In this document: positions 5,033 through 8,817 of the stretch, piece by piece
How the letters are laid out: each line of letters starts with the position of its first letter
Position numbering within the stretch: the first letter of the stretch is position 1
Source: JAWLGW01 sp964569055
Lineage (GTDB): Bacteria > Planctomycetota > J058
Length of the DNA: 8,817 nt
Assembly: GCA_964569055.1 (NCBI GenBank)
Contig: CAZMSZ010000326.1
Span: 1 to 8,817 of the forward strand
Reading direction: 5' to 3'
Program-made: the position numbers and the translations under genes
Notes under the pieces: generated by a model
The model's input: only the letters and a program-made list of their open reading frames with translations
The model's database searches: none
Told to the model about the DNA's origin: nothing

Positions 5033-5860
5033 ATGAGCACTCACTTCGCGGGCAAGGTCGCGCTCGTCACGGGCGGGGCGTCGGGGATCGGGGCCGAGCT
5101 GGCCAGGCAGCTGGCGCAGGCCGGAGCGATGGTGATCGTGGCCGACCTCGACGCCGAGGGCGCGGCGCGGGTGGCGGCGAGCCTGGGCGACGCCGCGGAG
5201 GGGGTCGCGCTCGACGTGCGCGACGCGAGCGCGTTCGAGGCGCTCGTCGCGCGGGTGTGGGCCGAGCGCGGCGCGATCGACCTCCTGTTCAACAACGCGG
5301 GGGTGGCGGTCGCGGGCGAGGCGCACGCCATGAGCCTCGACGACTGGCGCTGGGTGCTCGACGTCAACCTGCTCGGCGTGGTCCACGGCGTGGCGGCGGC
5401 CTACCCGCGCATGGTCGCGCGCGGGCGCGGGCACATCGTCAACACCGCCTCGCTGGCGGGCCTGATCCCCTCACCCTGGCTGGCCGCGTACGCGGCGGCC
5501 AAGCACGCGGTGGTCGGGCTGTCGGCCGCGCTCCGGGCCGAGGGGCGCGGGTTCGGCGTGTCGGTGAGCGCGGTGTGCCCGGGGTTCATCGCCACCCCGC
5601 TGGTCTCCGAGCGCGCGGTGATGCGCGGGGTCCCGCGCGAGCTCGCGCTCGGGCAGGTCATGGTCCGCCCCCTGGCGGCCGACGCCTGCGCGCGGGCGAT
5701 CTTGCGCGGCGTGCGCAAGGACCGCGCCCGGATCGTGATCACCGGCCACGCCCACGTGCTGCACTGGTTGCACCGGCTGGTGCCCGACACGCTGGGCTGG
5801 CTGGTCGCGCGCGGGATCGAGCGCGGCCGCGCCCGCGCCGCGCGCGCCACGGCCTCGTAG
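5033..5860 (+). CDS. classical short-chain dehydrogenase/reductase (SDR)
   Basis: A 275-residue cytoplasmic NAD(P)-dependent oxidoreductase; the substrate is unknown. The Rossmann fold is intact: cofactor loop TGGASGIG (13-20), D38 at the end of beta-2 (VIVADLD), which favours NAD(H) over NADP(H), LDVRD (60-64), NNAG (87-90), and the catalytic tetrad N112, S140 (NTASLAG), Y153 and K157 (YAAAK). PG at 183-184 and T188 follow in the usual nicotinamide-binding place. Residues ~235-270 (HVLHWLHRLVPDTLGWLVARG) form a C-terminal hydrophobic/basic helix pair that may touch the membrane or the substrate. The ATG at 5033 is the only start that keeps the glycine motif at the normal distance. A TAAGAT at 5019-5024 could be a -10 element placing the start of transcription within 2-3 bases of the ATG, but no -35 is visible. 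The porin gene follows after 41 bases, probably in the same operon. Confidence 0.95.
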   Translation: MSTHFAGKVALVTGGASGIGAELARQLAQAGAMVIVADLDAEGAARVAASLGDAAEGVALDVRDASAFEALVARVWAERGAIDLLFNNAGVAVAGEAHAMSLDDWRWVLDVNLLGVVHGVAAAYPRMVARGRGHIVNTASLAGLIPSPWLAAYAAAKHAVVGLSAALRAEGRGFGVSVSAVCPGFIATPLVSERAVMRGVPRELALGQVMVRPLAADACARAILRGVRKDRARIVITGHAHVLHWLHRLVPDTLGWLVARGIERGRARAARATAS

Positions 5861-5863
5861 CGG

Positions 5864-5885
5864 CGCGCCGCTTGCGAGCGGCGTG
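5864..5885 (+). other. hairpin between SDR and porin genes
   Basis: CGCCGCT (5866-5872) and AGCGGCG (5877-5883) form a perfect 7-bp stem with loop TGCG, extendable by a G-T and a C-G pair to 5864-5885. It starts a few bases after the SDR stop and ends 16 bases before the porin GTG. With no T-tract it is more likely an RNA-processing or stability element, or a partial attenuator, than a terminator. Confidence 0.45.
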
Positions 5886-5901
5886 GCGGAGCAGGAGGCC
5901 C

Positions 5902-7284
5902 GTGAGGAGCAGCCCCCGCACGCGCTCGCACATCGCGTTATCGCTCTCCGTCGCGGCCCTGGCCGCGCTCGCCGGGCCGGCCCTCGGCCAGGACGCGGGC
6001 GGCGCCGCGCCGAGCCCGCCCGCCGCGGCGCCGCCGCTCACGCCGATCGGCGGCGCGCCGCCGGCGGGGCAGGGCCTGCTGCTCGGGCCCAACGTGGGCC
6101 TGGCCTACGCGGGCGAGTCGTTCTGGGTGCGCCCTCGCGGGCTGCTGGCGGTCGACGTGCGCCGCTACGACCCGCGCAACATCCGCGACTCGGGGATCTG
6201 GCTCGACCGGGCCCTGATCGGGCTCGAGGGCGGCGCGGGCCCGTTCTACGGCCGCGTGCTGGCCGACCTGCGCGGGACCGACGTGGAGTACGCGCTGGAG
6301 GAGGCCTGGCTCGCGGTCGAGCCGCTGCCGCACACGCTGCGGATCGCCGGCGGGCTGCTCGAGTTCCCGCTCTCCTACGAGCACATGCAGCCCGAGCCGA
6401 CCCTCCCGTTCGTCGACTACAGCATGGCGGCCTTCCTGCTCGGGTACCACGACCTCGGCGCGCGGGTGGACGGCGAGCTGTGGGAGGGCACGATCGGCTG
6501 GGCGGTGCAGGGCGGCGGCGGCGAGGGGTTCGACCAGCGCGGCGAGCGCCGCTCCGGGCCCTCGCTCCTGCTGCAGCTCCAGAGCTATCCGTTCCGCCTG
6601 CTCGAGGACGTGCTCCCCGCCGGGCCCTACGCGTTCCGCGGCCTGTCGGGCCTGTGGCTGGGCGGCTCCTACGCCTGGGGCTGGGACTACCGCGGCGGGC
6701 TGGAGCTCGACACCAGCCTGCGCAACACGCTGTTCTACGCCACGCCGCTGGAGGCCGATCGCACCGAGAGCTGGGTGTTCGCCTACGGCTGGGACGCGGG
6801 CCCGATCCGGATCCTGCACGAGTTCGGCCAGTTCGACCTGTTCGAGATCACCAAGGGCCCCACCGGGCCGCTGCACGAGTCCGACGGCGACAACCTCATG
6901 ATGAGCGCCACGATCGCCTGGCGGATCACGGGCGAGCCCTACGACACGCGGCTGTTCCACCAGCTCGCGCGCCCGCAGGGCTTCCCCCGCTGGCCGCTCT
7001 ATCAGGACGGCACGTGGGGCCCCGGCATGTGGGAGATCGCGGTGCGCTACACCAACGCCGAGGGCGACCGGGCCTTCGTCCCTGGGCAAACCCGCGGGCT
7101 CACCACGACGCCGCCGTCGAGCCAGGAGTTCCGCACGTTCGACGTGGCGGTGAACTGGTGGCCGTTCCGCACCGTGCGCCTCACGTTCCAGCTCACCCGC
7201 ACGATCGCCGACAGCGAGCCCGCGGCGTTCAGCGGGAGCGGCCGCGACACGTCGTTCCTGTTCCGGCTGCAGCTCGACTTCTGA
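5902..7284 (+). CDS. outer-membrane porin, OprO/OprP-like
   Basis: A 460-residue outer-membrane beta-barrel probably passing small, often anionic, solutes. Residues 1-29 are a signal peptide: basic start (VRSSPRTRSH), hydrophobic core (IALSLSVAALAALAG), likely cleavage in PALG|QDA. A Pro/Ala-rich linker (30-58) precedes the barrel. The barrel shows alternating aromatic/polar strands, e.g. GLLAVDVRRYDP, GPFYGRVLADL, ALEEAWLAVEPLPHTLRIAGGLLEFP, GLWLGGSYAWGWDY, WEIAVRYTNAEGD, TFDVAVNWWPFRTVRLTFQLTRT, and it ends in LFRLQLDF with the terminal Phe typical of BAM substrates. The GKF/P-like strand (GGLLEFPLSYEHMQPE) and the closing WEIAVRY segment recall phosphate-selective porins O and P; actual selectivity is unknown. 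The start GTG 5902 follows AGGAGG with a short 3-base spacer; no other start preserves the signal peptide. It is probably co-transcribed with the SDR, and its 3' end is convergent with the GltB-like gene, 24 bases away. Confidence 0.88.
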   Translation: MRSSPRTRSHIALSLSVAALAALAGPALGQDAGGAAPSPPAAAPPLTPIGGAPPAGQGLLLGPNVGLAYAGESFWVRPRGLLAVDVRRYDPRNIRDSGIWLDRALIGLEGGAGPFYGRVLADLRGTDVEYALEEAWLAVEPLPHTLRIAGGLLEFPLSYEHMQPEPTLPFVDYSMAAFLLGYHDLGARVDGELWEGTIGWAVQGGGGEGFDQRGERRSGPSLLLQLQSYPFRLLEDVLPAGPYAFRGLSGLWLGGSYAWGWDYRGGLELDTSLRNTLFYATPLEADRTESWVFAYGWDAGPIRILHEFGQFDLFEITKGPTGPLHESDGDNLMMSATIAWRITGEPYDTRLFHQLARPQGFPRWPLYQDGTWGPGMWEIAVRYTNAEGDRAFVPGQTRGLTTTPPSSQEFRTFDVAVNWWPFRTVRLTFQLTRTIADSEPAAFSGSGRDTSFLFRLQLDF

Positions 7285-7308
7285 TCGGGCCGCGGTCGCG
7301 GGCGGGCC

Positions 7309-8817
7309 TCACCGGTTGGGGTCGAAGCCCGCGTAGCTGATCCCCGCGAGGTCGGCGACGTCCCGCTTCCAGGAGGTGATGTCCTGCTTCTGGAACTTGC
7401 CGAGGTGGTCGTGCCCGCAGGCGCGCGCGAGCACCTTCATCAGCTCCGTGGAGGCGTCGAGGAAGCGCGCCAGCCGCTCGCCGCCGCGCTCGACGTCGAG
7501 CCTCGCCCGCAACTCCGGCCGCTGGGTGGCCACCCCGGTGGGGCACAGGTTCGTGTGGCACATCCGCGCCGCGACGCAGCCGATGGCCTGAATGGCCGAG
7601 TTGGCGATCGCCACCCCGTCGGCGCCCAGGCACAGCGCCTTGGCGAAGTCCGCGGGCATGCGCAGCCCGCCGGTGGCGATCAACGTGACGTCCGAGCGGC
7701 GCCGCTTGTCGAGGTGATGACGCGCCCGGGCGAGCGCGGGGATCGTGGGCACCGAGATGTGGTCGCGGAAGATCAGCGGCGCGGCACCCGTTCCGCCCCC
7801 GCGGCCGTCGAGGATGATGTAGTCGACGCCGACCTCGAGCGCGAAGTCGATGTCCTGCTCGATCCGGTTGGCCGACAGCTTCATGCCGATCGGGATCCCG
7901 CCCGTCACCGCGCGCACCCGCTCGGCGAAGCGGCGGAAGTCGGCCGGCGTCGTCATGTCGACGAAGGTGGCGGGCGAGATGGCCGGCGTCCCCTCCGGCA
8001 GCCGGCGCACCTCGGCGATCTTCCCGACCACCTTGTTGCCGGGCAGGTGGCCGCCCGTGCCGGTCTTGGCGCCCTGGCCCCCCTTGAAGTGGAAGGCCTG
8101 CACCCGCGTGAGCAGCTCCTCGCTGTAGCCGAACTTGGCCGAGGCGAGCTCGTAGAGGTAGCGGCTGTTCGCCTGCTGCTCCTCGGGGAGCATGCCGCCC
8201 TCGCCCGAGCAGATCCCGGTCCCCGCCCGCTCCGCCCCCTTGGCGAGCGCGACCTTCGCCTCCTGCGAGAGCGCCCCGAAGCTCATGTCCGACACCAGGA
8301 TCGGGATCGACAACACCAGCGGCTTCTTGGCCCGGGGGCCGACGACCAGCTCGGTGCCGACCGCGGCGTCGTCGAGCAGCGGCTTGACGGCGAACTGGCC
8401 GGGGAGGAGCTGAATGTCGTCCCACCGGGGGAGCGTGGGCCACGGCACCCCCATGGCGGCCACCTCGCCGTGGTGGCCGGTGCGCTCGAGCCCGTGCTCG
8501 GCGAGCTCGTGGATCTGCCGCACCGTCGGCTCCTCCGGCGTCGGCACCGCGCGCGGCAGCTCGCTGCCGCGGCGCGCCGGGGCAGGCTCCTCCGCCGCGG
8601 CGAGCTGGTTGTGCGTCCCGTCGCAGAACGGCCGGTTCTTGGTGCGCTTGCACATGCACAGCCACGCCTCACCGTCCTGCTCGGCGACGAACCTGTGGGG
8701 CGTGAAGCCGGTGCCCTGGTGCGAGCCATCGCAGAACGGCTGGGTCGCGCTCCGGCCGCAGACGCACCACCAATACTCCTTCCCCTTCTCCAGCTCGACG
8801 GCCATCGGCTTGCGGTC
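7309..8817 (-). CDS. CDGSH iron-sulfur / glutamate synthase FMN-domain fusion protein, 5' end at window edge
   Basis: An iron-sulfur flavoprotein. Numbered from ATG 8805 (498 residues): two CDGSH [2Fe-2S] motifs, C14-x-C16-x8-C25-x3-H29 and C50-x-C52-x8-C61-x3-H65, then an Ala/Pro/Glu linker (~70-85), then the FMN/glutamate-synthase barrel (~115-460) with PILVSDMSFGALS, KGGQGAKTGTGGHLPGNKV, IPIGMKLSAN and DGRGGGTGAAP. Its 3Fe-4S-type motif C410-x5-C416-x4-C421 reads GCVAARMCHTNLCPTGVATQ. There is no glutamine amidotransferase domain, so it resembles the stand-alone FMN subunit type that would use free ammonia or a partner, or serve another redox reaction. The CDGSH clusters may supply electrons (inference). 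The frame is open to the window edge and CDGSH proteins usually have residues like 'kPmaVEleaGK' preceded by a short leader; with no ribosome site before ATG 8805, the true start probably lies beyond 8817. Confidence 0.93.
   Translation of the reverse strand, partial: DRKPMAVELEKGKEYWWCVCGRSATQPFCDGSHQGTGFTPHRFVAEQDGEAWLCMCKRTKNRPFCDGTHNQLAAAEEPAPARRGSELPRAVPTPEEPTVRQIHELAEHGLERTGHHGEVAAMGVPWPTLPRWDDIQLLPGQFAVKPLLDDAAVGTELVVGPRAKKPLVLSIPILVSDMSFGALSQEAKVALAKGAERAGTGICSGEGGMLPEEQQANSRYLYELASAKFGYSEELLTRVQAFHFKGGQGAKTGTGGHLPGNKVVGKIAEVRRLPEGTPAISPATFVDMTTPADFRRFAERVRAVTGGIPIGMKLSANRIEQDIDFALEVGVDYIILDGRGGGTGAAPLIFRDHISVPTIPALARARHHLDKRRRSDVTLIATGGLRMPADFAKALCLGADGVAIANSAIQAIGCVAARMCHTNLCPTGVATQRPELRARLDVERGGERLARFLDASTELMKVLARACGHDHLGKFQKQDITSWKRDVADLAGISYAGFDPNR

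Noticed and set aside
4363..5040. Omega subunit with a 131-residue N-terminal extension
   Set aside because: The extension is Arg/Pro-rich and overlaps the small Cys-rich frame and intergenic DNA; a GGAGG before GTG 4647 and the normal omega length support the short form.
4198..7284. A 1028-codon plus-strand gene
   Set aside because: Only the part from GTG 5902 has a signal peptide and barrel strands; the rest is antisense to rlmN/rpoZ and out of frame with the SDR.
7285..7308. Bidirectional terminator between porin and GltB-like genes
   Set aside because: The 24 bases are G/C-rich but contain no convincing inverted repeat or T/A tracts.
7229..8665. 478-codon minus-strand frame overlapping the GltB-like gene
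   Set aside because: Same strand, shifted frame, Arg/Ala/Gly-rich with no motifs; the other frame carries all CDGSH, FMN and Fe-S motifs.

Overview
The window is GC-rich (roughly 70% or more by eye), with strongly G/C-ending codons. It carries an outer-membrane porin, a LysR regulator, a prokaryotic RING-type zinc protein and an Ala-rich 'putative immunity' type protein. Together these suggest a diderm environmental bacterium of Myxococcota or Planctomycetota type; the sequence alone does not separate the two. A run of exactly 100 N inside a tandem repeat marks a scaffold gap, so this is a draft or metagenome-derived assembly.

Layout. 1-888 (+): 3' part of a LysR regulator gene, cut by the window edge. 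894-1718 (-): a membrane-anchored protein with a C-terminal RING-like zinc-ribbon, convergent with the LysR gene, with a recognisable sigma70-type promoter placed so that its mRNA would be almost leaderless. 1719-2475: a 757-base region without a gene, filled by a 95-bp tandem repeat that contains the assembly gap and ends beside three copies of a 12-mer. 2476-4235 (-): rlmN followed 2 bases later by an immunity-like helical protein. 4296-4355: a strong hairpin pair behind rpoZ. 4363-4647 (-): rpoZ, the RNA polymerase omega subunit. 4701-4940 (-): a possible small Cys-rich protein. 5033-7284 (+): a short-chain dehydrogenase and a porin O/P-like outer-membrane protein, divergent from the rpoZ side. 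7309-8817 (-): a two-CDGSH/glutamate-synthase FMN-domain fusion running off the right edge.

Working together: rlmN (rRNA/tRNA m2A methylation) and rpoZ are housekeeping functions of translation and transcription. rpoZ is probably closed by its own terminator, so rlmN plus the immunity-like gene form a separate unit. The SDR and porin are probably co-transcribed (41-bp gap with a hairpin) and could serve uptake and oxidation of a small substrate, which is inference only. The CDGSH-GltB-like protein is an iron-sulfur flavoprotein of nitrogen or redox metabolism and is convergent with the porin.

No complete new defence or mobile system is visible. The most unusual elements are the 95-bp minisatellite with its collapsed gap, the 12-mer family that writes a PNSSPNSS tail onto the immunity-like protein, the CDGSH-CDGSH-GltB fusion, and the small Cys-rich ORF with signs of compensating frameshifts.
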